NCBI GenBank assembly: GCA_963807425.1
Contig: CAWEBZ010000011.1
Span: 78,621 to 142,620, forward strand
Length of the DNA stretch: 64,000 bases
Reading direction: 5' to 3'
DNA from: VRUE01 sp963807425
Lineage (GTDB): Bacteria > Actinomycetota > Thermoleophilia > Solirubrobacterales > 70-9
The number at the start of each line of letters is the position of its first letter. Within the stretch, counting starts at the first letter, position 1. Shown here one piece after another: positions 1 through 6,372 of this stretch. Below the pieces are notes generated by a model, which saw only the letters and a list, made by a program, of their open reading frames with translations, made no database searches and was not told the origin of the DNA. Made by a program: the position numbers and the translations under genes.

Positions 1-1
1 C

Positions 2-385
2 CAGAAGCGCGAGTGGGCTGCGGGGCACGATCCCGCAATGGTGGAGAGCAACTTCTACTTTCCCCGCGACTACGACGGCGAGGAGCGTCGTCTCGTCCTC
101 GTCGACGGCGATCACGATCTGTTGGGCGATGGCTCGATCGAGCTCCTGCTCACACCGGGGCACACGCCCGGCCACCAGTCGGTCCGCGTCGGCGACCTCG
201 TCGTCGGCGCCGACGTCGTGCACTTCGCCGATGGGCTGGATGACCATCGCTTTCCCTTGTTCGGCGATGACCACGACGAGCAGGGGCGCTCGGCCGATCG
301 CCTGCGCGAGCTGCGCGATGCGGGCCTCACCGTGATGCCGGGGCATGACCCGCACGTCCTGCGCCCAGGCCTGTTGACTCCCTAG
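2..385 (+). CDS. MBL-fold hydrolase, C-terminal part
   Basis: The reading frame is open from the first bases of the window, so the N-terminus and the main HxHxDH metal motif lie outside. What is visible carries the sequence TPGHTPGH at about residues 50-57, a typical metallo-beta-lactamase-fold metal-site histidine region. There is an acidic D (GADVVHF) where a bridging Asp is expected, and a terminal MPGHDPHV motif that supplies the last metal histidine. This pattern is common in N-acyl-homoserine lactonase-like and other small MBL hydrolases. The substrate cannot be told. It ends 31 bp before the next gene and probably belongs to a separate transcription unit, because an operator-like palindrome lies between them. 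Confidence 0.75.
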   Translation, partial: QKREWAAGHDPAMVESNFYFPRDYDGEERRLVLVDGDHDLLGDGSIELLLTPGHTPGHQSVRVGDLVVGADVVHFADGLDDHRFPLFGDDHDEQGRSADRLRELRDAGLTVMPGHDPHVLRPGLLTP

Positions 386-387
386 TC

Positions 388-407
388 ATTCGCACATTTA
401 TACGAAT
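388..407. promoter_or_regulatory. Imperfect palindrome, probable ArsR operator
   Basis: ATTCG and CGAAT arms are separated by 10 bp and sit 10 bp upstream of the ATG of the metal-sensor gene. The AT-rich centre also contains a TATACGAAT stretch that could serve as a -10 box. With so little room before the ATG, the transcript could be leaderless. Self-repression by the ArsR protein is inferred from position and symmetry. Confidence 0.45.
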
Positions 408-416
408 GTTTGTAGG

Positions 417-785
417 ATGGAGCGCATCACAGCCAACGCCGACACCTGCGATCTGCTCTGTATCGATCTGCCCAAGGCCGAGCGGGTCCGCAAGGGGCTT
501 CCCCCTACTGAGGAGCTCGAGCTGCTGGCCGCGGGGGCGAAGGCGCTCGGTGACCCCACCCGGCTCGCGATCGCACTCGCCCTCGAGGCAGGGGAGTCGG
601 CGTGCGTTTGCGACCTCGCCTGGATCGCCGGCCGCGACGAGCGCCTCGTCTCCCATCATCTTCGCCTGCTCAAGGTCGCCGGCCTGGCTCGCTCCCAGCG
701 CAACGGAAAGATGGTCGTCTACGAGTTGACCGGGCGCGGCCGGACTCTGCTGGCCGCGGTGGCAGGCCAGGGGATCGCCGCCTAG
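417..785 (+). CDS. ArsR/SmtB-family metal-sensing repressor
   Basis: The 122-residue winged-helix protein starts at the ATG just after the palindrome. No Shine-Dalgarno is visible, in line with a leaderless start. Residues about 38-105 form the ArsR fold (KALGDPTRLAIALAL, then SHHLRLLKVAGL as the recognition helix, then the wing NGKMVVYEL). An N-terminal CDLLC pair (about residues 11-15) plus ACVCDL in helix 3 give the cysteine arrangement known from CadC/CmtR-type Cd/Pb/Zn sensors, so a soft-metal inducer is likely. It is followed after 11 bp by a membrane methyltransferase and then a soluble methyltransferase, which appear to be its regulon. Confidence 0.85.
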   Translation: MERITANADTCDLLCIDLPKAERVRKGLPPTEELELLAAGAKALGDPTRLAIALALEAGESACVCDLAWIAGRDERLVSHHLRLLKVAGLARSQRNGKMVVYELTGRGRTLLAAVAGQGIAA

Positions 786-796
786 GCGGCCTGGCT

Positions 797-1411
797 ATGC
801 CGACGCTCGCGCTCATCTTCTACGTGGCCTATCTGGCCCTCACCTTCGGCCTGCGCATGCTGATCCAGGTACGCCGCACCGGCTCGACGGGATTCCACGG
901 CCTCGGAGGGCGTCCCGGCTCGGCCGAGTGGATCGCCGGGGTCGGGTTCACGGTCGCGCTGCTGGTGGGGGCTGCGGCACCGGTGCTCGCTCTGCTTGAC
1001 CTGGTTGAGCCGATCGCCGCACTCGACACGACGGCTGCGCACGTCGCTGGCGCCGCTCTCGCCGCCGGCGGGATCGCCACGACCTTCTACGCGCAGGTGG
1101 CGATGGGGAGGAGCTGGCGGATCGGCGTCGATCCCGGTGAGCGCACCGAGCTCGTCACCGTCGGGCCCTTCGCGCTGGTCCGCAACCCGATCTTCGCCGC
1201 GATGCTGCCGACCGCGCTCGGGCTCACCCTGCTCGTACCGAGCTGGGTTGCCCTCGCGGGCCTGGCTGGTTTGATCGCGGCGCTCGAGCTTCAGGTCCGG
1301 GTGGTCGAGGAGCCCTATCTCCTGCAGGTGCATGGCGACGCCTACGCGACCTACGCCGCGCGGGTCGGGCGCTTCGTTCCCGGTGTCGGACAGCTGAGAG
1401 GGAGCGGGTAG
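797..1411 (+). CDS. Isoprenylcysteine carboxyl methyltransferase-like membrane protein
   Basis: The predicted 204-residue membrane protein has about five hydrophobic segments (residues 3-18, 37-61, 75-95, 130-160). Its C-terminal half matches the ICMT/PEMT-like fold: GRSWRIGVDP, then GPFALVRNPIFAA (the RNP motif of SAM binding), then VVEEPYLLQVHGDAYATYAARVGRF with the EEP and Y-x-x-Y pattern. The ATG at 797 is chosen because the reading frame upstream is only the shadow of arsR. It lies 11 bp after arsR and 7 bp before the next gene, so the three form an operon. The acceptor is unknown. Homologues are often found beside metal-responsive regulators. Confidence 0.75.
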   Translation: MPTLALIFYVAYLALTFGLRMLIQVRRTGSTGFHGLGGRPGSAEWIAGVGFTVALLVGAAAPVLALLDLVEPIAALDTTAAHVAGAALAAGGIATTFYAQVAMGRSWRIGVDPGERTELVTVGPFALVRNPIFAAMLPTALGLTLLVPSWVALAGLAGLIAALELQVRVVEEPYLLQVHGDAYATYAARVGRFVPGVGQLRGSG

Positions 1412-1417
1412 AGGCCC

Positions 1418-2083
1418 GTGCCGCCGGACGCCGAGTCCCGCTATATCCCCGCCGCTCGCTGGCAGGTCTTCTCGAGGCTCTACGATCCGGTCCTCTCGGT
1501 GACGCTGCGCGAGCGGCGCTTTCGCGGTCAGATGCTGGAGCGGGTCGATGCCGACCTGCCGAACGGCGGCACCGTGGTGGACGTCGGTTGCGGCACGGGC
1601 ACCTTCGCGATCGCCCTGGCGTCGCGACGACCGGACGCGCAGGTCATCGGCGTCGATGGCGACCCGCAGATCATGGCGCTGGCACAGCGCAAGCCCGGCG
1701 CCGGCGCCGTCGAGTGGCGTGAAGGGCTGGCGCAGACGCTTCCGCTGGAAGACGGCAGCGTCGATGTCGTCTCGACTTCGCTGGTCCTCCACCACCTGCT
1801 GCCCGGGGACAAGCGCAAGGCACTGGCCGAGATCAAGCGCATCCTCGAGCCCCGCGGCAGAGTGCATGTCGCCGATTGGGGCAAGCCGCATGATCCGGTC
1901 ATCAGCACGCTCTTCTTCCTCACCCAGGCGATCGACGGCTTCGACCGAACGGCAGACCACCGGGCGGGCCGGCTACCGGCCTTCATCGCCGAGGCCGGCT
2001 TCGATCCGGTGGAGGGTTACGGGCGCCTGCGAACGGGGTTCGGAAGCCTCGATCTGCTCAGGGCCGAGGTCGCGGGCTCCTAG
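1418..2083 (+). CDS. Class I SAM-dependent methyltransferase
   Basis: The 221-residue protein starts at a GTG only 7 bp after the preceding gene. Motif I is VDVGCGTGTFAIALA (about residues 47-61), followed by an acidic residue after beta-2 (VIGVDGD), motif post-I, and SLVLHHLLPGDKRKALAEIKRIL, the region typical of UbiE/MenG-like and Methyltransf_25 enzymes. It is the third gene of the arsR operon. It lacks the conserved cysteine triad expected for ArsM arsenite methylase, so arsenic methylation is not supported. The substrate is unknown. A strong hairpin follows 30 bp downstream. Confidence 0.8.
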   Translation: MPPDAESRYIPAARWQVFSRLYDPVLSVTLRERRFRGQMLERVDADLPNGGTVVDVGCGTGTFAIALASRRPDAQVIGVDGDPQIMALAQRKPGAGAVEWREGLAQTLPLEDGSVDVVSTSLVLHHLLPGDKRKALAEIKRILEPRGRVHVADWGKPHDPVISTLFFLTQAIDGFDRTADHRAGRLPAFIAEAGFDPVEGYGRLRTGFGSLDLLRAEVAGS

Positions 2084-2113
2084 GACTAGCGCGGCGAACC
2101 CAGCGACGCCGGC

Positions 2114-2142
2114 CCACCGCGCGGCATGGTGCCGCGCGGTGG
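2114..2142. terminator. 13-bp perfect stem, bidirectional terminator
   Basis: CCACCGCGCGGCA pairs perfectly with TGCCGCGCGGTGG around a 3-nt loop, and weaker GCCGGC pairing lies outside it. It lies between the convergent methyltransferase and alkaline phosphatase genes and could stop both transcripts. There is no U-run, as is usual in very GC-rich actinobacteria. Confidence 0.7.
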
Positions 2143-2166
2143 ACGCCGGCCTGTCCTTCCGGAGGA

Positions 2167-3546
2167 CTAGTCGCGGCCGATCAGGGTCTGGAACAGATCG
2201 GTCTGGTCGCGGATGCCCATCACATTGGTCGCCTGCGGGCCGATCGCGGCGACCGGGACCCGGGCGCCGGTGTGGGACTGGCCGGGCGGGGTCTTGCCGG
2301 TGCCGTAGGAGACGCGGATCGGCACGCCGTCAGCCGACTGCAGCGTCGCGTAGAAGCCGGGCGTGTCCTGCCCGGCGGGGACGATCTGGCTCGTGTGGGA
2401 GTGATCGGCGGTGATCACCACGAGCGTGTCGCGATTCTTCTTCTGGTAGGCGAGGGCAGCTGCAATCGCCTTGTCGAAGGCGAGGTTCTCGCCGATCTGC
2501 CCGCACACGTCGGAGGCGTGGTCGCGCTTGTCGATCGAGGCCCCCTCGACCTGCAGGAAGAAGCCCTTGCGGTTCTCCAGCAGCTGGATCGCCTTCTTGG
2601 TCATCGCCTCCAGGCTCGGCTCGTTGGCCGGGCGGTTGGTCTCGTCGCAGCGGAACGTCGGTCCGCCGGCTCCTGGTGTGGTCGCCGCGATCAGCGGTTT
2701 GAACTCGGTCGTCATGTTGCCGGTGTTGAAGAGGCCGAGCACCGGGCCTTTGTTGAGCGAGGAGACCGCGTCCAGATCGGTCGCGGTCTCAACGTAGCGG
2801 TAGCCCTCGTCTTTGGCGTAGTCGATCACCGTGTCCGTGTTGCCGTCGAGGGTCTGCAGGAAGCGGTTGCGGCCGCCGCCGAGGTTGACGTCGAGCAGGT
2901 GGTCGATCTGCTGCTCGGCGATCGAGCCGAGCCCGCCGGCGCCCTTGGCCTCGGTCGAGCAGATCGTGCGAGTGTCCGCCGGCCCTTGGCAGGCGCGCTG
3001 AGAGATGTGCGAGGAGGGTGCGGCCGGCGTCGCGTCGGTGATCTCCGCCGTGGAGACGTTGCCGACACGCATTCCGCGCCTGTCCGCGATCTCGAACGTC
3101 GTCTTGTAGCCGTCATTGGAGCCGGGGATGTTCTCGGCGGCGCTTGGGCCCTGCGAGAGGCGGGCGTCGATCGTCTTCTTCCCAGTCGACCAGGCGGTCG
3201 CGGTCGGCGCCGAGTCCGGCACGTAGTTCGGCGGGTAGGACGGGCCAGGGCCAGCCGAGAGGCCGTAGGTGATCAGCTCGCCCGTGAAGGGCAGCGTCTC
3301 CATGCTCAGCGTGCCGGCGGCACCCTTGCCGTAATAGCGAGCCAGGGTGATCTCACTGTCGCCCATCCCGTCGCCGATCAGCAGGATGACGTTCTTGGGC
3401 TTGTCCGAGTCGATCAGCTTCTTGATCTCGCGCGAATTGTCATCCGCGCCGTCGTCGTAATGGGCGGTGGCCACGGCGCCTGCGACGGCGATCGCCGCGA
3501 AGACCATGACCGCGAAGAGCGCAAGGTGCTTTCGCTTGGCTCGCAT
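2167..3546 (-). CDS. phoA: Secreted alkaline phosphatase, PhoA type
   Basis: The 459-residue enzyme hydrolyses phosphomonoesters outside the membrane to release phosphate. An N-terminal signal peptide (KRKHLALFAVMVFAAIAV, cleavage near residue 28) is followed by LLIGDGMGDSE (metal site), the nucleophile in VPDSAPTATAW (Ser112), QVEGASIDKRDHA (metal ligands) and ITADHSHTSQ with GQSHTGARVPV near the C-terminus. The length fits the family. An AAGGAGG Shine-Dalgarno sits 10 bp upstream of the ATG. It stands alone on the minus strand, and its 5' region of 130 bp separates it from the next minus-strand gene. Control by phosphate starvation is expected for the family, but I could not pick out a convincing Pho box. 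Confidence 0.92.
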   Translation of the reverse strand: MRAKRKHLALFAVMVFAAIAVAGAVATAHYDDGADDNSREIKKLIDSDKPKNVILLIGDGMGDSEITLARYYGKGAAGTLSMETLPFTGELITYGLSAGPGPSYPPNYVPDSAPTATAWSTGKKTIDARLSQGPSAAENIPGSNDGYKTTFEIADRRGMRVGNVSTAEITDATPAAPSSHISQRACQGPADTRTICSTEAKGAGGLGSIAEQQIDHLLDVNLGGGRNRFLQTLDGNTDTVIDYAKDEGYRYVETATDLDAVSSLNKGPVLGLFNTGNMTTEFKPLIAATTPGAGGPTFRCDETNRPANEPSLEAMTKKAIQLLENRKGFFLQVEGASIDKRDHASDVCGQIGENLAFDKAIAAALAYQKKNRDTLVVITADHSHTSQIVPAGQDTPGFYATLQSADGVPIRVSYGTGKTPPGQSHTGARVPVAAIGPQATNVMGIRDQTDLFQTLIGRD

Positions 3547-3676
3547 CTGGGTGTTGCCTCCTTGTCGAGTTGCGGAAATTAGATTCCGCGCCGAACCTAG
3601 GAAGGCGGCCGGGCCAGCTTGCTAAGGAGACGTTTCCAGCCTGAGAAATGGATGTGAACGCACGGGGGTACCCTCC

Positions 3677-4159
3677 TCACTGCTCCGGGAGGGCCTCGGC
3701 AGCGGCATCGAGGCGCAGGCCCTCAACGACCTGGCGCTGAGACTCGGCCCGCTCGATCAGGGCGGCGAGGTCGAACCGCGCGAGTTTCGCCTCCCGCGTG
3801 TGCTGCAGCGCCCGCCAGAGCCCGAGCTTGCCGGTGATCCCGATCAGGAGCATCTCCAGCTCGAGCATCCGGCTGAGCGGCGAGTAGCCCCTCAGGCGTC
3901 CGTTCAGCTTGAGGCGACCGAGCTTCTCAGCGGCCCAGGCGCCGGCGATCTTGGCGCTGTCACGCTTGACGGCGAGTTGCTCCATCACTTCCTCGAGTGT
4001 GGTGCGGTCGGCTTCGATTTCGGCGCAGACGATCGCCAGCGGCTCGCCCCACCTAGTGCCGCGATTGCTCGCACGAGCCCGCCGGGCGAGCTCGACCCCA
4101 CCCGTTGCGCCCGCTAGGTGATCGTTCAGGTAGATAGCTAGGAGTCTGCGCTCTATCAC
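3677..4159 (-). CDS. Conserved hypothetical protein, helical
   Basis: The protein has about 160 residues and is predicted to be almost all alpha-helical, with LAIYLNDHLAGATGG at the N-terminus followed by long amphipathic helices and the sequence LRGYSPLSRMLELEMLLIG. This arrangement reminds me of small four-helix proteins found widely in actinobacteria whose function I do not know. The GTG at 4159 (IERRLLAIYL) is preferred. A TTG at 4192 would add 11 residues of unlikely composition. No cysteine or metal motif is visible. It stands alone between phoA and the divergent sigma factor gene. Confidence 0.65.
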   Translation of the reverse strand: MIERRLLAIYLNDHLAGATGGVELARRARASNRGTRWGEPLAIVCAEIEADRTTLEEVMEQLAVKRDSAKIAGAWAAEKLGRLKLNGRLRGYSPLSRMLELEMLLIGITGKLGLWRALQHTREAKLARFDLAALIERAESQRQVVEGLRLDAAAEALPEQ

Positions 4160-4325
4160 TGCGTCTGGATACCCGCTCCCGGCCGCGCACAACCCTCTGA
4201 TGGCTCCCTGGGGCCAAGGTTCGTGACGACTAGCTACTGACGGCGCCTTCGTCTTTCCGTTGAAGGACTAGACAGACCGGCCCTACCCTTGAACGGATGC
4301 CCTTCGGTGCGAGCGAGATCGACAG

Positions 4326-5804
4326 ATGAGCGAAGCAGCGGGTCCCCACGGGCTGGGGTCCGTTCCGGGCACGGTGCGGATGCTCTCCGACGATCGTCTT
4401 ACGCGACGCGCGACGCGGGGCGATCAGCGCGCCTTCGCGGCGATCTACAGCCGCTACAGCGAGAGGCTCTACCGCTTCTGCCTCGCGATCGTCGGCAATT
4501 CGCAGGACGCCCAGGACGCACTCCAGAACACGATGGTCAAGGTGCTGAAGGCGCTGCCGGGCGAGGAACGGCAGATCCAGCTGAAGCCATGGCTCTACCG
4601 GATCGCCCACAACGAGTCGGTCGAGCTGCTGCGCCGGCGTCGGGGAACGGAGCAGCTGGACCCCGAGCTGGCCGGCAAGGGGGCCGGCCTGGCGGAGGAG
4701 GCGGCCGCGCGGGAGCGGCTGCGCTTGCTGATCTCCGACCTCGAGGAGCTCCCCGACCGCCAGCGCGCGGCTCTGGTGATGCGCGAGCTGGCGGGTCTCG
4801 ACTTCACCGAGATCGGTGCCGCGCTCGAGACCTCGCCTGTCACCGCCCGCCAGACCCTCTACGAGGCTCGGCTGAGCCTGCACCAGATGGACGCGGGGCG
4901 TGAGATGAGTTGCGAGACGGTGATGAAGGCGCTCTCGGATGGGGACGGCCGTGTCACCCGGCGGCGCGACATTCGCGCCCACCTTCGCACCTGCACGGAC
5001 TGTCGCCGCTTTCGCGAGGAGTTGCAGGGCCGGCAAGGCGACTTTGCCGCGCTCTCGCCGCTGCCTGCCGCCGCTGCCGCGGCGCTGCTGCAGGGCGTGC
5101 TCGGCGGCTCAGGCGGCGGCGCCGTTGGCGGTGGGCTCTCAGGAACCCTGGGCGGAGGGATGGCCGGCACGCTCGGCACATCGGCGGTCGTCAAGTCCGC
5201 AGCCACGGTCGCGGTCGTGGCGATCGTCGGGGTCTCAGCCACCCGAAGCGATCTCGTCGACATCGGCCTGCCGGGCGGGGGTGGCTCGCCGGAGCGGCAG
5301 GCCGGGCCATCCGATGCCGCCAGCCAAAATACGGTGCCGCCATTGCCGGCAGCGTCACCTCGGGTCCGGGAGCGGAGCAAAGCCGGCGGAGCCGATGGCC
5401 GGGGCGTGTCTCGGCAGGCAGAGGTGAAAGCGGCGGGCCCAACTGCAGCCGCTCGCGGCGAGCAGTCGGGCCCGGAAACGCTCCCACCCTCGCAGTCGCC
5501 AGGCTCGTCCAGGGGCAACCATCGCGGTCACGGGCAGGAGAGCAACCTCCCGGCCGCTGCTGCGCACGGACAGCAAACGGCGGCGGCTCACAAACAAGGC
5601 GCCGGCAGAGGCGGCAATCAAGCGGCGAAGCCCCACCCGATTCACCCAGCGAAGCCGCCCCAGCCGGCCACCCCTGGTCCCAAGCAGACAAACGGATCAC
5701 CTGCTGACCCTCGCGGCTCGGGCAAGGAAATCCCGCCGCAGGCGAATGCGGTTCCGGCGGATCCGCAAGGAGCTCCGTCGCCGGGCGCGGCCAACAAACC
5801 CTGA
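4326..5804 (+). CDS. ECF sigma factor fused to zinc-finger/membrane anti-sigma-like tail
   Basis: The protein has up to 492 residues; an internal ATG at 4380 (LSDDRLTRRATRGDQRAF) may be the true start. Residues about 30-95 are sigma region 2 (FAAIYSRYSERLYRFCLAIVG, then PWLYRIAHN). Residues 130-190 are region 4 (LPDRQRAALVMRELAGLDFTEIG, then TARQTLYEARLSL). Directly after comes a CETVMKAL...HLRTCTDCRRF zinc-finger segment (HxxxCxxC) like those of anti-sigma factors. Next are a Gly-rich stretch, one likely membrane helix (SAATVAVVAIVGVSA, about residue 290) and a 190-residue Pro/Ala/Gln-rich tail. The layout suggests a sigma factor that carries its own membrane-tethered inhibitory module. Release would need proteolysis or another signal; this is inference. 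The next gene downstream encodes a small secreted protein. Confidence 0.85.
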   Translation: MSEAAGPHGLGSVPGTVRMLSDDRLTRRATRGDQRAFAAIYSRYSERLYRFCLAIVGNSQDAQDALQNTMVKVLKALPGEERQIQLKPWLYRIAHNESVELLRRRRGTEQLDPELAGKGAGLAEEAAARERLRLLISDLEELPDRQRAALVMRELAGLDFTEIGAALETSPVTARQTLYEARLSLHQMDAGREMSCETVMKALSDGDGRVTRRRDIRAHLRTCTDCRRFREELQGRQGDFAALSPLPAAAAAALLQGVLGGSGGGAVGGGLSGTLGGGMAGTLGTSAVVKSAATVAVVAIVGVSATRSDLVDIGLPGGGGSPERQAGPSDAASQNTVPPLPAASPRVRERSKAGGADGRGVSRQAEVKAAGPTAAARGEQSGPETLPPSQSPGSSRGNHRGHGQESNLPAAAAHGQQTAAAHKQGAGRGGNQAAKPHPIHPAKPPQPATPGPKQTNGSPADPRGSGKEIPPQANAVPADPQGAPSPGAANKP

Positions 5805-5910
5805 AATTCGCCCGGGGTTTGGTCTGACGAACGCCCGATCGCCGCGTTTGAGCAGCGACCGAACGTAAATGGAGCCCTCGCGCAGGGCGCCAGGAATCGA
5901 AGGAGGCACG

Positions 5911-6321
5911 ATGAAGCTCGACCTGAGGATCGCCTTGGTCGTTGGCGCGCTGGCCCTCGCAGCGGCGCCCGCGATGGCGCTCGGCAATCAGGCCACGGCG
6001 CCCGGGCAGAACGGCCAGGGGCACGGGCCCCAGTACAACCCAGCCCCCGAAACACCGGGGCCGGGAGCCGGCTTGCCGGAGAAGGCCAAGGCCTACGGCG
6101 TCTACTGCCAGGGCCAGAGCAAGAAACATGTCGCCGGTCAGAAAGGCACGCCGTTCAGCCAGTGCGTGACCGCGATGGCGAAGGCCTCCCACGACGAGAG
6201 CCTGAGCCCGGGTCAGGCCTGCAAGGGGATGAGCAAGAAACACGTCAAAGGAGAGAAGGGAACCCCGTTCTCACGTTGCGTGAAAGCAGCGGCAAAGCTG
6301 AGGAAAAACCAGCAAAGCTGA
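5911..6321 (+). CDS. Small secreted protein with two Cys-containing repeats
   Basis: The protein has 136 residues. The ATG at 5911 follows a clear GAAGGAGG Shine-Dalgarno. A signal peptide (DLRIALVVGALALAAAPAMA, cleavage near residue 25) precedes a Gly/Gln/Pro linker. Two tandem repeats of about 30 residues follow, each of the form C-x5-SKKHV-x-G-x-KGTPFS-x-CV. They contain one Cys near the start and one near the end, so each repeat probably closes one disulfide. The function is unknown. It follows the membrane-anchored sigma factor by about 100 bp and could be part of its regulon. A bidirectional hairpin terminator lies 13 bp downstream. Confidence 0.75.
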   Translation: MKLDLRIALVVGALALAAAPAMALGNQATAPGQNGQGHGPQYNPAPETPGPGAGLPEKAKAYGVYCQGQSKKHVAGQKGTPFSQCVTAMAKASHDESLSPGQACKGMSKKHVKGEKGTPFSRCVKAAAKLRKNQQS

Positions 6322-6333
6322 GCCATTGCACCA

Positions 6334-6367
6334 CGCCCCGTCGCCAGGGGTGGCAGGCGACGGGGCG
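6334..6367. terminator. 12-bp perfect stem between convergent genes
   Basis: CGCCCCGTCGCC pairs with GGCGACGGGGCG around a 10-nt loop. It lies 12 bp after the small secreted protein gene and 5 bp beyond the stop of ligD on the opposite strand, so it can serve both. Confidence 0.7.
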
Positions 6368-6372
6368 GGGCC

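Noticed and set aside
782..1960. Long minus-strand open frame opposite the methyltransferase genes
   Set aside because: Arg/Asp/Gly-rich composition without motifs; antisense shadow of two well-supported genes, as usual at this GC content.
1418..2083. Arsenite methyltransferase ArsM
   Set aside because: The cysteine residues needed for arsenite binding are not seen; only the general SAM fold is supported.
2272..3582. 436-codon plus-strand frame opposite phoA
   Set aside because: Shadow of phoA; no homology pattern and no ribosome site.
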